From positions 930,501-994,500 of the forward strand of contig NZ_SRXV01000001.1 of the NCBI RefSeq assembly GCF_004793635.1: a stretch of 64,000 nucleotides of DNA, read 5' to 3'. Position numbers and translations under genes: made by a program. Shown one piece after another: positions 35,435 to 45,422 of the stretch (within the stretch, counting starts at the first letter, position 1; each line of letters starts with the position of its first letter). The notes beneath the pieces are model-generated. The model saw nothing but the letters and a program-made list of their open reading frames with translations, was not told the origin of the DNA and did not search any database. Source of the DNA: Marinicauda pacifica (GTDB lineage Bacteria > Pseudomonadota > Alphaproteobacteria > Caulobacterales > Maricaulaceae).

Positions 35435-35878
35435 TTACTCATCGTCCTGGGACCGGGGCGCGACGGACAGGATACTCTCCTCATCGGCCGCGCGCTGAAG
35501 GCGGGCCAGCAGCTGGTCGACCGGTTGGTTTTCCAGGTCCTCGACGCTGTATCCCGGCAGAGGCGGCAAAGTGATATTGAGCAGGGCCATCGACCATTTG
35601 GGGAACAGCCGGGTTTCGACCGGCTCATCGATGCGGATTGTCATGTTGGTATGACGCGGGTCGCCAAGAAGCCGGTCCACGAGCGCCCCCATCGGTCCGG
35701 GTGGGCCCTCGATGTACTGAAGGAAGCGGCCACGGTCATAGGCGAGTACGCCGGTGATGTCGTCGGCGCGGTTATTGCGCTCGCTTTCCATCATAATTTT
35801 CGAAATGGCCGCACGGAAGTCGTCGCGGTCGGCCCTGATCAGGCTCTGGCTAACATAGAGGATGCATTTCAACGACAT
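35435..35878 (-). CDS. BLUF domain blue-light sensor (stand-alone)
   Basis: BLUF proteins sense blue light through FAD. The 147-residue protein begins with the domain (residues 3-95): Tyr8 in ILYVSQS, Asn35/Asn36 in ERNNRADDITG, Gln54 in FLQYIEG and Trp95 in FPKWSMA, the residues that form the flavin photoswitch. DPRHTNM, another family mark, is also present. Only a short acidic tail follows, so this is a BLUF-only protein that must signal through a partner. It begins 14 bp after the stop of a degenerate GGDEF-EAL gene, which is the obvious candidate partner. Confidence 0.93.
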   Translation of the reverse strand: MSLKCILYVSQSLIRADRDDFRAAISKIMMESERNNRADDITGVLAYDRGRFLQYIEGPPGPMGALVDRLLGDPRHTNMTIRIDEPVETRLFPKWSMALLNITLPPLPGYSVEDLENQPVDQLLARLQRAADEESILSVAPRSQDDE

Positions 35879-35892
35879 GGTACGTTCCAGGG

Positions 35893-37095
35893 CTAATGCT
35901 GCTCGGCCGCATGAGGGCGAGACGCGAAGGGATCGTATTTTTCAGGAGGCTGGGGAAACCGGGCCGGTTTGGGAAAGATGCTCCCCTGAAACAGGTTCAC
36001 GCCGAGCTTGATACTCTCCTCCACCACGGGAAGGCTGGTGCAATCGTCCATTGCGATGGCGGCCCGAAGGTGCGCGGCTCCGCTCTGAAAGCGGATAAGC
36101 GCATTCATGTCGCGTTGCAGGGCTTCGCAATCGCGCGGCGCAGAGATCACGAAACCATCCAGGCGGCCCTCGAAGAACCGGTCGCACCGGGCCTGACGAA
36201 AATCAATATCAAAGAAGACCCGCCGGAAAAACAGGCTGGCAAGACGGGTGACTTCCGCATAGCGCGTAGACGGCGCGTCTGCCGGAGCGTTCAGGATGCG
36301 CAAGGCGAGGACTTGTTTGAGGCGATCGGGCAACTCAGCCAGTCTTGCCGCATAAATCACACGCAAGCGCGCCACTGTCAGTGTTTCAAAAGAAACCGGT
36401 ACCGCGAGAAGGCAGCTTCGTCCGCGATCGAGACAGTCGGCCGCATGAGCCGACACGCGTGCAAGGACCGCGATGTCGAACTTAAGCAGGTCTTCCGGCC
36501 TATGCGTACCGGGCAGTACCCGGTGGAAGACGCGATCGGGCTGGCGGCGTAAATCCAACAGTGGCATCGCGCAACGCAAGGCGATATGTCCGCTCGCCGA
36601 CGCCCAGACCGGCTGATAGAACAAATCGAAGGCAGGGACACCTGGCCGGGACGCGACTGTTTGCGGACCCGCCTTCTCGTACTCTTTGGCAGCGGTATCG
36701 AGCGCCGTGGAATCTGCGGCATCGATCAGGCCGGAGATCGACATCGGCATCGTGCCGGTCTCCAGTGCGAGTTCCTTGAGATAATCGGTGCCCAGAAAGA
36801 AGACTTTCAGTTCGCGCTCAATGCGTTCGGCCAGAGCAGGCGCGCTCTCGCCGCGATCGGGCGATGGCAGGACGAGAAAGCCGTTGCCGGCGCGCAGCAT
36901 CAGGTCACGCGGGCCGATGCGCTTTTTGATGAAAGTTTCACAGGTCTCGAAGATGCGGGCTTTGACCTTGGGCCAGCGTTCGCCATAGCGCTCGGCCAAT
37001 TCGTCCAGGTTCAAGAATTTGAACTGGCTCGCGCTGACATCATCCGCGCCGGCCAGAGCCTCGCGAAACGCCTTCAGATTGGCCAAGGACGTCAT
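35893..37095 (-). CDS. degenerate GGDEF-EAL-like signalling protein
   Basis: The 400-residue protein has no membrane segment. Residues 20-115 resemble a GGDEF domain (RYGERW..., then RAGNGFLVL where RxGGDEFxxL is expected), so the diguanylate cyclase site is lost. Residues 155-385 resemble an EAL domain, with FYQPVW at the start and NLFQGSIFPKP matching the terminal QGYxFxKP pattern. The EAL motif itself reads RCAMPLL and the acidic metal ligands are missing, so phosphodiesterase activity is unlikely. It probably acts by protein contact, as in E. coli BluF/YcgF where BLUF and EAL are fused. It is the first gene of the BLUF unit, with a 203 bp AT-richer region upstream. Confidence 0.7.
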   Translation of the reverse strand: MTSLANLKAFREALAGADDVSASQFKFLNLDELAERYGERWPKVKARIFETCETFIKKRIGPRDLMLRAGNGFLVLPSPDRGESAPALAERIERELKVFFLGTDYLKELALETGTMPMSISGLIDAADSTALDTAAKEYEKAGPQTVASRPGVPAFDLFYQPVWASASGHIALRCAMPLLDLRRQPDRVFHRVLPGTHRPEDLLKFDIAVLARVSAHAADCLDRGRSCLLAVPVSFETLTVARLRVIYAARLAELPDRLKQVLALRILNAPADAPSTRYAEVTRLASLFFRRVFFDIDFRQARCDRFFEGRLDGFVISAPRDCEALQRDMNALIRFQSGAAHLRAAIAMDDCTSLPVVEESIKLGVNLFQGSIFPKPARFPQPPEKYDPFASRPHAAEQH

Positions 37096-37298
37096 ATGAT
37101 TACCGCTAGTCCCCTGTTTATTTAGGGAATTATTTATTCAATCGACCCCATTGGGGACCCAAAAGATTGTTTAAACGTAAATGATAAACACGTTCAATGT
37201 TTGTAGGTATTCAAATGAAACTTTCCCGCCCCTCGCCCGTCGGGCAAACAGCCCGTAACGTGTGATCGGTTCGGGATGCCCGGTTTCAGGCGATCGTC

Positions 37299-38711
37299 AT
37301 GATGCAAACTCTTCTCACCGGGCTTGCCGCCCTCGTCTGGGCAGCGATGAGCAGTGCAAGCGCGCAGGAGCCGCCAGACGGGCTGGATCCGGTGGCCCCT
37401 TTTCTTGCTTTTGAAACCGGTCCGGTCCTGATCGAACGGACGGCATTGATCGACGGCACAGACGGTCCGGTCCGGCGCGGCATGAGCGTGCTGATCGAAA
37501 ACGGACGCATCGCCGGGGCCGCTCCGGACGGCACGATAGACGCGCCGGCCAGCGTGCGCCGTATCGACGGCGCTGGCGCTACGCTGATCCCCGGGCTGAT
37601 CGGGGCGCACGATCACACCCACATGCCAGGTGCCCCGCTGCTGCAGCGCGCGGCGAGCCGGCTTTATCTGGCGGGCGGGGTGACCACGATCCGGACGGTG
37701 GGCGCGGCCTCCCCGATTGCCGATCTGGCCATGGCCGAAGCGGCCGAGACCGGCCGTGCAGCGGCGCCGCGCGTGTCCACATCCTCACCCTATGTCAGCG
37801 GGCCGGGCGATGCGCCGGTGATGGTCCAGCCTGCCAGCGAGGAGGAGGCGCGGGCCTTCGTACGGCGCTGGGCCGAAACCGGCGTGGACTGGATCAAGCT
37901 TTACCGCCGGGTGGAACCGGATATCGCGCGTGCCGTGATCGACGAGGCGCATGCGCAGGGCCTGCGTGTGGCGGGACATTTGTGCTCTCTCACCTTTGCA
38001 GAGGCGGCAGACATGGGGATCGACACGATCGAGCACGGGCTGGTCTCCGCATCCGATTTCCTGACCGGCAAACCAGAGGGAGAATGCATCGGAGGCTCTG
38101 TGGGCAATATGGAGCATGTCGACCCGGACGGCGACGCCGCGCGCGCGGTCTATGGCGCCATGATCGGGAACGGCACGGCGCTTGTCTCCACCTTGACGAT
38201 CGTCGAGAGCCGGTTCGCCCATCGCTATCAGGGCGAGGAGCGGGTCGTGCGCTATCTGGCCCCGGCGTTTCGCGAGACCTACGAGGCGCGCCAGGTGGCG
38301 CTACGAGACGTCGCCAGCACGAGCGAGCCCAGTGCGGCATTTGACAACGCGATGCGCTTCGAGCGTGCCTTTCATGAAGCCGGCGGGCTTTTGGCAGCCG
38401 GGGTGGATCCGGGCCGTCACAACCTTCCCGGCTTCGGAAATCAGCGCAATTACGCGCTGTTTCTGGAAGCCGGTTTCGCGCCGGAAGAGGCCATCCAGGT
38501 CATGACCCTGAACGGCGCACACATCATCGGGCGCCAGGATGAGCTGGGTTCGGTGGAGGCTGGAAAGTTCGCCGATCTGGTGCTGCTGGATGGCGACCTG
38601 ATCTCCGATCCAGGCGCGATCACGCGGCCGCGCCTCGTCTTTCTGGGCGGCAGGGCATTCGATCCGGACGCGTTGCTGTCCGGCCTGGAAGGTCGCGTGG
38701 GACTTCAATGA
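37299..38711 (+). CDS. secreted amidohydrolase family protein
   Basis: A Sec signal peptide (about residues 1-22, ending ASA) precedes a metal-dependent hydrolase of the imidazolonepropionase/prolidase-like type. Seen are LIPGLIGAHDHTH near residue 105 with the HxH metal pair, a Lys in DWIKLYRR near residue 198 as possible carboxylated ligand, RVAGHLCS and IEHGL histidines, and GVDPGRHN with the final Asp near residue 365, then VEAGKFADLVLLDGDL. The substrate is not predictable; dipeptides or cyclic amides are typical. It stands alone, divergent from the BLUF unit. Confidence 0.85.
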   Translation: MMQTLLTGLAALVWAAMSSASAQEPPDGLDPVAPFLAFETGPVLIERTALIDGTDGPVRRGMSVLIENGRIAGAAPDGTIDAPASVRRIDGAGATLIPGLIGAHDHTHMPGAPLLQRAASRLYLAGGVTTIRTVGAASPIADLAMAEAAETGRAAAPRVSTSSPYVSGPGDAPVMVQPASEEEARAFVRRWAETGVDWIKLYRRVEPDIARAVIDEAHAQGLRVAGHLCSLTFAEAADMGIDTIEHGLVSASDFLTGKPEGECIGGSVGNMEHVDPDGDAARAVYGAMIGNGTALVSTLTIVESRFAHRYQGEERVVRYLAPAFRETYEARQVALRDVASTSEPSAAFDNAMRFERAFHEAGGLLAAGVDPGRHNLPGFGNQRNYALFLEAGFAPEEAIQVMTLNGAHIIGRQDELGSVEAGKFADLVLLDGDLISDPGAITRPRLVFLGGRAFDPDALLSGLEGRVGLQ

Positions 38712-39026
38712 GGCGTGCGGCTGGCGATGCCGGCCACGGCGCCAGCCGACTTCGGACCCAGCACCGCTAGGGCTGCGCGCGAAACACATCAACGAAAAAG
38801 GGAGGAATGGTCGGAACGGCGGGATTCGAACCCGCGACCCCCGGTCCCCCAGACCGGTGCGCTAACCGGGCTGCGCCACGTTCCGACTGATGCCCACTTC
38901 GCCAGGGGGGTAAGGCGAAGGAAGCGGCGTTATAGGCGCGCGGGCCGCGGGCGGCAACCGCGATTGTGAGCCGACTGACAGTGACCGCCAAAGGGCCGAT
39001 TAGAAAGGCAGCCGGCCCCGCAGAGC
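38712..39026 (+). other. intergenic region of 315 bp around tRNA-Pro
   Basis: Apart from tRNA-Pro(GGG) I see no open frame or RNA fold that can be supported in this stretch between the amidohydrolase and merR genes. Confidence 0.55.
38808..38885 (-). tRNA. tRNA-Pro (GGG anticodon)
   Basis: Read leftward, the 78 nt cloverleaf has a CGGAACG/CGTTCCG acceptor stem, anticodon stem CCGGT/ACCGG with loop CTGGGGG (anticodon GGG), T arm GCGGG/CCCGC and an encoded ACCA end. Its position downstream of merR is conserved in alphaproteobacteria. Confidence 0.95.
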
Positions 39027-39521
39027 TCAGCTCTCCATCGCCTGGCGCAGCGAGTCGCGCGCGCCGATCAACCGCTCGAGCACGTGTTCCAGCCTGGCGC
39101 GGCCGGCCGCGTCTAGCGGTGCCGTTGCGCCCACCGGGGTTGCGCTCTCATCATTGGTGCCGGCCTCTGGCCGGGCGCTCTCGGCATCGGCCGCAGCGTC
39201 TGGTGTCTCGGAAACACCAGGCGCGTCGGAAAAGGGCGAGCCGCCGCCTTTTCCAAGCTCGGCCACGACGGCCACCCCGTGGTCGCGTAAGTATTTCTGC
39301 GCCCCCTTGATGGTGAAACCCTCTTCGTAGAGGAGCTGGCGCAAGCCCTTCAGAAGCTGAATGTCCTGGGGACGGTAGAGCCGCCGCCCGCCATTGCGCT
39401 TGAGCGGTTTGAGCTGGGTGAATTTCGACTCCCAGAACCGCAGGACGTGCGCCGGCAGGTCCGCCTCTTCGGCGGCCTCGGAAATCGTGCGGTAGGCGTC
39501 GGGCGACTTCTCGGAAGCCAT
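39027..39521 (-). CDS. MerR family transcriptional regulator
   Basis: The 164-residue protein has an N-terminal MerR winged-helix domain (residues 10-85): [25 protein letters not shown], then [30 protein letters not shown]. An Ala/Pro-rich linker and a short final helix replace a long effector domain, and no metal-binding cysteines are present. This member is encoded directly after ihfA in most alphaproteobacteria and its targets are unknown. The gap to ihfA is 2 bp, so they are co-transcribed. Confidence 0.9.
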   Translation of the reverse strand: MASEKSPDAYRTISEAAEEADLPAHVLRFWESKFTQLKPLKRNGGRRLYRPQDIQLLKGLRQLLYEEGFTIKGAQKYLRDHGVAVVAELGKGGGSPFSDAPGVSETPDAAADAESARPEAGTNDESATPVGATAPLDAAGRARLEHVLERLIGARDSLRQAMES

Positions 39522-39523
39522 TC

Positions 39524-39826
39524 TTATTTCGCCAAGGCCTCGTCGATGCGATCCTTGAGGACCTGGGACGGCTTGAACACCAGCACGCGGCGCGGGTCGA
39601 TCGGCACTTCCTCGCCCGTCTTCGGATTACGGCCCATCCGGCCATTCTTCTCGCGCAGGGCGAAAGACCCGAAGGAGGAGAGCTTGACCGTTTCACCGCC
39701 GGCGAGCGTGTCCGCCATCAAGTCCAGCACCGACTCGACCAGGGTGGCGGAGTCCTGTCGCGACAGCCCGACTTCCCGGTAAACGGCTTCGGCCAGATCG
39801 GCACGGGTCAGTGTCTTGCCAGTCAT
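39524..39826 (-). CDS. ihfA: integration host factor alpha subunit
   Basis: IHF-alpha pairs with IHF-beta to bend DNA sharply at specific sites. The 100-residue protein has [18 protein letters not shown] at the start, [29 protein letters not shown] (the SSFGSF and GRNPKTGE cores are seen) and [11 protein letters not shown] at the end, all diagnostic for the alpha subunit. It lies between fabH and merR in a conserved leftward operon. Confidence 0.97.
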   Translation of the reverse strand: MTGKTLTRADLAEAVYREVGLSRQDSATLVESVLDLMADTLAGGETVKLSSFGSFALREKNGRMGRNPKTGEEVPIDPRRVLVFKPSQVLKDRIDEALAK

Positions 39827-39905
39827 CGAAACACCCTCAATTAAAATACCACCCCGAGCCTACGTTGTCTCGATAGATACGGTCAACGTTAACCACGCTG
39901 GAGCC

Positions 39906-40874
39906 TCAATAACGTGCTAACGCCGCGCCCCAGGTGAAGCCTCCGCCGAGCGCTTCCATCAAGACCAGGTCGCCGCGCTTGACCCGGCCATCGGCAATCG
40001 CAGCCTCGAAGGCCAGCGGAATCGATGCCGCTGACGTATTCCCGTGTCTGGCGACTGTGGAGACCACTTTCTCGACGGGAATGTTCAGCCGCTTGGCCAC
40101 GCCGAGCAGGATGCGTTCATTGGCCTGGTGCGGAATGAACCAGTCGATGTCCGCGATCTCGCGCCCCGAAAGTGCAGCCAGCTCGGTGATGGAACCGGCA
40201 ATCTTGGTCACGGCGTGCTTGAAGACCTGATTGCCCTGCATGCGCAGATGCCCGACCGTTTGCGTCGCGGACGGCCCGCCATCCACATAAAGAAGGTCGC
40301 GGAAGCGCCCGTCCGAGCGCAGATGCGTGGCAATCAGGCCTTCATCTTCGGCCTCCTCGCCCGCAGTCAGAACAACTGCTCCCGCCCCGTCACCGAACAG
40401 CACGCAGGTCGCGCGGTCCTCCCAGTCCAGGATGCGCGAGAAGGTCTCGGCCCCGATCACCAGGGCGCAGCGCGCCTGCCCGGCCTTGATGAAATTGTCG
40501 GCGGTGGCCAGCGCATAGATAAAGCCGGAACACACGGCGTGAACGTCGAAGGCCGCCCCCTGCTCCACCCCCAGCTTTTCCTGGATGATGGTTGCAGTCG
40601 CGGGAAAGGTCAGGTCCGGTGTCGCCGTGGCCACGACGATCAGATCGACGGCGCCGGCGCTGATCCCCGCGTGTTCGAGCGCCGCCCGCGCGGCGTGCGT
40701 GCCCAGATCGCTGGTCAGTTCGCCCTCGGCGGCAATGCGGCGCTCGTGAATGCCGGTGCGCTCGCGGATCCACTCATCACTGGTTTCCACAATCTCGCAC
40801 ATGTCCGCATTGGTCATGACCCGTTCCGGGAGATAGGCGCCAACGCCGGCGATGCGGGAAATCGTGCGGGTCAC
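39906..40874 (-). CDS. fabH: 3-oxoacyl-ACP synthase III
   Basis: FabH starts fatty acid synthesis by condensing acetyl-CoA with malonyl-ACP. The 322-residue protein has the catalytic Cys in [15 protein letters not shown] near residue 112, His in [12 protein letters not shown] near residue 250 and Asn in [15 protein letters not shown] near residue 280. Its GTG/ATG start overlaps the plsX stop by 4 bp, so phospholipid and fatty acid initiation are coupled. Confidence 0.97.
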   Translation of the reverse strand: MTRTISRIAGVGAYLPERVMTNADMCEIVETSDEWIRERTGIHERRIAAEGELTSDLGTHAARAALEHAGISAGAVDLIVVATATPDLTFPATATIIQEKLGVEQGAAFDVHAVCSGFIYALATADNFIKAGQARCALVIGAETFSRILDWEDRATCVLFGDGAGAVVLTAGEEAEDEGLIATHLRSDGRFRDLLYVDGGPSATQTVGHLRMQGNQVFKHAVTKIAGSITELAALSGREIADIDWFIPHQANERILLGVAKRLNIPVEKVVSTVARHGNTSAASIPLAFEAAIADGRVKRGDLVLMEALGGGFTWGAALARY

Positions 40875-41938
40875 GCGTGCTCCTCTTCGGATCCGGACTG
40901 CGGGGCTGCGGCCTGGACGGCTTCCAGACGCGCCAGATTCTGTTCGATCTCGGTCAGGAAGTGACTGTCGGCCATCTCAAGGGCGATGCGCAGCGCCGTG
41001 GCAAAGCCCGGACCGTCCGTTCCGCCATGACTTTTGACCACCACACCGTTCAGGCCGAGGAAAACGCCGCCATTGACGTTGTTCGGGTCCATGCGCGCCC
41101 GCAATTGCTTGAGCGCGCCCATGCTGAGCAGCGCGGCGCCAAGCTTGGCCAGAGGCGAGCTGGTCAGCGCTTCGCGCACCCAGCCGCCCACCAGGCGGGC
41201 GGTGCCTTCGGCCGTCTTCAGCGCAACATTGCCAGTGAAGCCGTCGGTCACGACGACATCGGTGGTGCCAGCCGAGATATCATTGCCCTCGATGAAGCCG
41301 CGATAATCCATGTCGAGCCCGGCTTCGCGCAGGAGGGTATCGGCATCGCGCACGACCTGATCGCCCTTCAGCTCTTCCTGGCCCACGTTCAGCAGGCCGA
41401 CGCTGGGGCGGCTCACACGGTGGACGGCGCGATGGAAGGATTCGCCCAGAACCGCGAACTCGACCAGCTGTTCGGGCGCGCAATCCACGTTCGCGCCCAC
41501 ATCCAGAACCGTGCAAAATCCCTGAGGCACCGGCCAGCTGGCGGCGATGGCCGGGCGGTGCACGCCTGATTTCATGCGCAGGATGACCTTGGAGATCGCC
41601 ATCAGCGCGCCGGTATTGCCGGCGGAGATGGCGACATGCGCCTCCCCGTCCTTGATGGCGTGAACCGCATTCCACATCGAGGAGCCGCGCGCACGCCGGA
41701 CCGCCTCGGACGGCTTGGCATCCATCGAGACGGTCTGGTCGGTGTGGCGAATCTCGCAGACCTCGGCGAGTGCCGTGTGGCGCGCGAGCAGCGGACGGAT
41801 GCGCGCCTCGTCGCCATGCAGGATCAGCCGCACAGGGCGCTGGCGTCCCTTGAGGAAATGAGCGGCGCCATCGACGATGCTCTCAGGGGCGTGGTCGCCC
41901 CCCATGGCATCGACAGACAGGACCAAGGGTGAAGGCAT
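40871..41938 (-). CDS. plsX: phosphate acyltransferase PlsX
   Basis: PlsX converts acyl-ACP to acyl-phosphate for phosphatidic acid synthesis. The 355-residue protein begins [20 protein letters not shown] and has [15 protein letters not shown] near residue 100, [19 protein letters not shown] and [16 protein letters not shown] near residue 235. It heads plsX-fabH-ihfA-merR. The DUF177 (YceD) and rpmF genes that often precede plsX are absent; instead 121 bp separate it from the bc1 chaperone gene. Confidence 0.96.
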   Translation of the reverse strand: MPSPLVLSVDAMGGDHAPESIVDGAAHFLKGRQRPVRLILHGDEARIRPLLARHTALAEVCEIRHTDQTVSMDAKPSEAVRRARGSSMWNAVHAIKDGEAHVAISAGNTGALMAISKVILRMKSGVHRPAIAASWPVPQGFCTVLDVGANVDCAPEQLVEFAVLGESFHRAVHRVSRPSVGLLNVGQEELKGDQVVRDADTLLREAGLDMDYRGFIEGNDISAGTTDVVVTDGFTGNVALKTAEGTARLVGGWVREALTSSPLAKLGAALLSMGALKQLRARMDPNNVNGGVFLGLNGVVVKSHGGTDGPGFATALRIALEMADSHFLTEIEQNLARLEAVQAAAPQSGSEEEHA

Positions 41939-42059
41939 GAATCAAATCCGGTCCAACGACCCGCCGGGGGCGGGTCAAAACGCGCGAAACTTACCCCATG
42001 ACCTGCTCAATGCAAGCCGGGCCGGACAGGGGTAATGGCAGGCAGAACGCGATAGAGGC

Positions 42060-42605
42060 CTATTGCGGCGAGGCGAATCGGGGCCGCGACCGGCCGTCGA
42101 TCAACAAGGCAGGGTCCTGATCGGCCAGAAGCGTCTCGCTGTCCAGCATGTAGCGCGCAAGCGTACGGCCGGCGGCGGCAGCGCGCTCATGGCCGTCCTC
42201 GTCAAACAGGTTGCGCTGGATGATCGTGCCGAGCCCGGCTGCGTTGCCGGTATCGAGCGCGTCGTCATAGGCTTTCGCCCGGCCGTAGAACGCCTCGCCC
42301 ATCTCGCGGATCTTCTTGCCGACTTTCAGATCGCCCGTGCCCATTTCGCGCAAGGCCGCATCGAGATCGTCGAACATGCGGTCGAACAACGCTTGCGAGG
42401 CCGCGGAGCCCGCCTCCCCGCCCGCGCGCAGGCGCCGCATCACCAGCACGGCGTGCAGGACGATCATGTCGAAGCGGCCATCGACCGTGTCCGGCGCCCC
42501 GGCAGCCGAGTACAGAACAGGACGGCGCGCGGCGGCCACCACGTCATCGTAAAGGCGCGCTCCGACCGCTTTCATCGGGTCTTTTTTGAACAGCCGTGCG
42601 AACAT
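42060..42605 (-). CDS. ubiquinol-cytochrome c chaperone family protein (CBP3/UQCC-like)
   Basis: CBP3/UQCC1-type chaperones help assemble cytochrome b into the bc1 complex. The 181-residue protein starts MFARLFKKD and contains [42 protein letters not shown] (the RFD/LHxxLxxRRL pattern is seen), then MFDDLDAALREMGTGDLKVGKKIREMGEAFYGR, the family hallmark around RExGxGD and KKxREM. ATG at 42605 is chosen as homology begins there; the open frame continues upstream without similarity. It is divergent from bamE, a conserved alphaproteobacterial pairing. Confidence 0.9.
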   Translation of the reverse strand: MFARLFKKDPMKAVGARLYDDVVAAARRPVLYSAAGAPDTVDGRFDMIVLHAVLVMRRLRAGGEAGSAASQALFDRMFDDLDAALREMGTGDLKVGKKIREMGEAFYGRAKAYDDALDTGNAAGLGTIIQRNLFDEDGHERAAAAGRTLARYMLDSETLLADQDPALLIDGRSRPRFASPQ

Positions 42606-42720
42606 GTTGTTGATGGCTCCCTTCACACAGGACTTGAAGCTAAGATCATCGCCCGGTACGTCAATGTTGCGCTGCCGCTGAGCCAGCGCGACAGATCTGC
42701 TCAAGGAGGGCGCAAGCCCC

Positions 42721-43221
42721 ATGTCACTGCGACGCTCTCTGGCCGTTTCCGCCGTTCTGACCGGCGCCCTTCTGGCCGCCGCCTGCAATCCGACCCTGCG
42801 CACGCACGGCTATCGCTATTCCGATGGCGAGGTGCCCGAGTTTACCGTCGGCGAGGATACCGAGGCCACAGTGCTGGATACCCTGGGCAATCCGTCCACA
42901 CGCGGCGCGTTCGAGGACAACACCTGGTATTACATCAGCGCGACGCGCGAATACCTCGCCTATCTGAGGCCCGAAACGCGCGACCGCCGCGTCCTGACGC
43001 TGCGCTTCGACGATAACGGCACGCTGGCCGAGATCGAGGAATACGGCGTGGAGGACGGCCGCGTCGTCGCCTTCATCGATCGCGAAACGCCCACGCGCGG
43101 ACGCGAGCTGACCGTGCTGGAGCAATTGCTGGGCAATGTCGGACGCCTGCCGGGCGAAACCTTCGGCGGCGAGCAGAACCTGCCCGGCGGCGCGGGCGGC
43201 CCGCGCCCGGATGGAAGCTAG
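42721..43221 (+). CDS. bamE: outer membrane protein assembly factor BamE
   Basis: BamE is a lipoprotein of the beta-barrel assembly machine. The 166-residue protein has a lipoprotein signal with lipobox LAAAC near residue 22, then the SmpA/OmlA-type domain: THGYRYSDGEVPEFTVGEDT, VLDTLGNPSTRGAFEDNTWYYIS, and DRRVLTLRFDDNGTLAEIEEYG. The C-terminal Gly/Pro-rich tail is typical of alphaproteobacterial members. An AGGAGG lies 12 nt before the ATG, and a bidirectional terminator follows. Confidence 0.93.
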   Translation: MSLRRSLAVSAVLTGALLAAACNPTLRTHGYRYSDGEVPEFTVGEDTEATVLDTLGNPSTRGAFEDNTWYYISATREYLAYLRPETRDRRVLTLRFDDNGTLAEIEEYGVEDGRVVAFIDRETPTRGRELTVLEQLLGNVGRLPGETFGGEQNLPGGAGGPRPDGS

Positions 43222-43249
43222 GCGGCCAGCCATAGAACGGACGAAAGAA

Positions 43250-43285
43250 AAAGCCCCGGTCCTGCGACCGGGGCTTTCTCGTTTT
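43250..43285. terminator. bidirectional terminator between bamE and hppA
   Basis: A 12 bp perfect stem AAAGCCCCGGTC/GACCGGGGCTTT with a CTGC loop is followed rightward by CTCGTTTT and leftward (opposite strand) by TTCTTTCGT, so it can end both convergent transcripts. Confidence 0.92.
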
Positions 43286-43301
43286 CAACGATCAGATCGG
43301 G

Positions 43302-45422
43302 CTAGTGACCGGCAAGCACTGCGAGCAGAAGCAAGGCCACGATATTGGTGATCTTGATCATCGGGTTGACGGCAGGGCCGGCGGTATCCTTGTAGGGATC
43401 GCCGACGGTATCGCCCGTCACCGCGGCCTTGTGGGCTTCGCTGCCCTTGCCGCCGTGATGGCCGTCCTCGATGTATTTCTTCGCATTGTCCCAGGCACCC
43501 CCGCCGGAGGTCATGGAGATCGCCACGAAGAGGCCGGTCACGATGACGCCGAGCAGCATGGCCCCGACCGCGGCGAGCGCCGCCGCCTTGCCCGCAATCG
43601 CGAGGATCACGAAGAAGAGCACGATGGGCGACAGAACCGGCAAGAGCGAGGGCACGATCATCTCGCGGATCGCCGCCGTGGTGAGAATGTCGACCGCCCG
43701 CCCGTAATCGGGACGTGCCGTGCGCTCCATGATGCCGGGGATTTCCCGGAACTGGCGGCGCACTTCCTCGACAACCGCCTGGGCCGCGCGGCCCACAGCC
43801 ATCATCGACATGCCGGCAAACAGGAAGGGCAGAAGCCCGCCGAACAATAGCCCGACCACGACATAGGGGTTGGACAGGGCGAAATCGACGACGATGCCGT
43901 CAAAGAAGCTGCCGGCTTCGGCCCGGTCGGAGAAGAAGCGGATGTCTTCGGTGTAGGCGGCAAACAGTACCAGGGCGCCGAGACCCGCCGAGCCGATCGC
44001 ATAGCCCTTGGTCACGGCCTTGGTCGTGTTGCCCACAGCGTCGAGCGCGTCGGTGGTCTCACGCACCGAGCCGTCCAGCTCGGCCATTTCGGCAATGCCG
44101 CCGGCATTGTCCGTGACCGGGCCGAAAGCATCGAGCGCGATGACCATGCCGGCCAGCGCCAGCATCGTTGTGGTCGCAATGGCAATGCCGAACAGGCCCG
44201 CCAGATTGAAGGTCACGATGATGCCCGCGATGATCACGATGGCGGGCAGCGCTGTGGATTCCAGCGAGACGGCGAGGCCCTGGATCACGTTCGTGCCGTG
44301 CCCGGATTCCGAAGCGCGCGCCACGGACCGCACGGGGCGGTGCTCGACGCCGGTATAGTATTCGGTGATCCAGACGATGAAGCCGGTCACCAGGAGGCCG
44401 GCAATGCCGCACAGGAAGAGGCTCATGGCCGGGATGTCGGTCCCGCCCTCACGCTGAAGTCCTTCCGGGACCAGCGTCCAGATGACGCCGGCGACGGCCG
44501 GGATGGACAGGAGCGCGGTGGCGATGAAGCCCTTATAGAGCGCGCCCATGATGTTAGCCTTCTTGCCCAGACGGACAAAGAAAGTGCCGATGATGGAGGT
44601 GACGATACACACCGCGCCGATGGCGAGCGGCAGGACCATGCCGTCGACCTGCGAGCCGCCGGCGAAGAAGATCGAGGCCAGCACCATCGTGGCCACAACA
44701 GTAACCGCATAGGTCTCGAACAGGTCGGCGGCCATGCCGGCGCAGTCGCCGACATTGTCGCCCACATTGTCCGCGATGGTCGCCGCGTTGCGCGGATCGT
44801 CTTCGGGAATACCCGCTTCGACCTTGCCGACCATGTCGCCGCCGACATCCGCACCTTTGGTGAAGATGCCACCGCCGAGACGGGCGAAGACGGAAATCAG
44901 CGAGGCGCCGAAGCCCAGCGCCACGAGCGCGTCGATCACCGCCCGGTCGCCCGGCGCATAGCCGAGTCCCATGGTCAGGATCATGAAGTAGACCGAGACG
45001 CCGAGAAGCGCGAGGCCGACAACGAGCATGCCGGTCACCGCACCGGAGCGGAAGGCCATGGACAGGCCCTTGGCCAGGCTTTGCTGCGAAGCGGCGGTGG
45101 TCCGCACGTTCGCACGGACCGAGACCAGCATGCCTATGAAGCCCGCCATGCCCGACAGGATCGCCCCGACCGCGAAGCCGATCGCCGCCCACAGACCGAG
45201 CAGGAAGAAGACGATGACGAAGATGACGACGCCGACAATGGCGATCGTGGTGTACTGGCGCTTCAGATAGGCGTTCGCGCCTTCCTGGATGGCCTGAGCG
45301 ATTTCCTTCATCCGCTCGCTGCCGGCATCGGCCGACAGGATGGACCGGACGGTCACGGCGCCGTAGACGAGCGCGATCAGGCCCGCTGCCACGGTAAGCC
45401 ACAGCCAGAGTTCAATACTCAT
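43302..45422 (-). CDS. hppA: proton-translocating membrane pyrophosphatase (K+-independent type)
   Basis: HppA couples pyrophosphate hydrolysis to proton export. The 706-residue protein has about 16 hydrophobic segments and the hallmark [21 protein letters not shown] followed by [23 protein letters not shown] (key Asp residues are seen). A second site, [14 protein letters not shown], and [21 protein letters not shown] near the end are also present. [10 protein letters not shown] carries a Lys where potassium-dependent enzymes have Ala, so this is predicted to be K+-independent and proton-pumping. A 169 bp region with no genes lies upstream. Confidence 0.96.
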   Translation of the reverse strand: MSIELWLWLTVAAGLIALVYGAVTVRSILSADAGSERMKEIAQAIQEGANAYLKRQYTTIAIVGVVIFVIVFFLLGLWAAIGFAVGAILSGMAGFIGMLVSVRANVRTTAASQQSLAKGLSMAFRSGAVTGMLVVGLALLGVSVYFMILTMGLGYAPGDRAVIDALVALGFGASLISVFARLGGGIFTKGADVGGDMVGKVEAGIPEDDPRNAATIADNVGDNVGDCAGMAADLFETYAVTVVATMVLASIFFAGGSQVDGMVLPLAIGAVCIVTSIIGTFFVRLGKKANIMGALYKGFIATALLSIPAVAGVIWTLVPEGLQREGGTDIPAMSLFLCGIAGLLVTGFIVWITEYYTGVEHRPVRSVARASESGHGTNVIQGLAVSLESTALPAIVIIAGIIVTFNLAGLFGIAIATTTMLALAGMVIALDAFGPVTDNAGGIAEMAELDGSVRETTDALDAVGNTTKAVTKGYAIGSAGLGALVLFAAYTEDIRFFSDRAEAGSFFDGIVVDFALSNPYVVVGLLFGGLLPFLFAGMSMMAVGRAAQAVVEEVRRQFREIPGIMERTARPDYGRAVDILTTAAIREMIVPSLLPVLSPIVLFFVILAIAGKAAALAAVGAMLLGVIVTGLFVAISMTSGGGAWDNAKKYIEDGHHGGKGSEAHKAAVTGDTVGDPYKDTAGPAVNPMIKITNIVALLLLAVLAGH

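Noticed and set aside
41958-41976. Hairpin as terminator of the bc1 chaperone gene
   Set aside because: In the leftward direction the stem is followed by GTTGG and not a T-run, so it does not qualify as a Rho-independent terminator.
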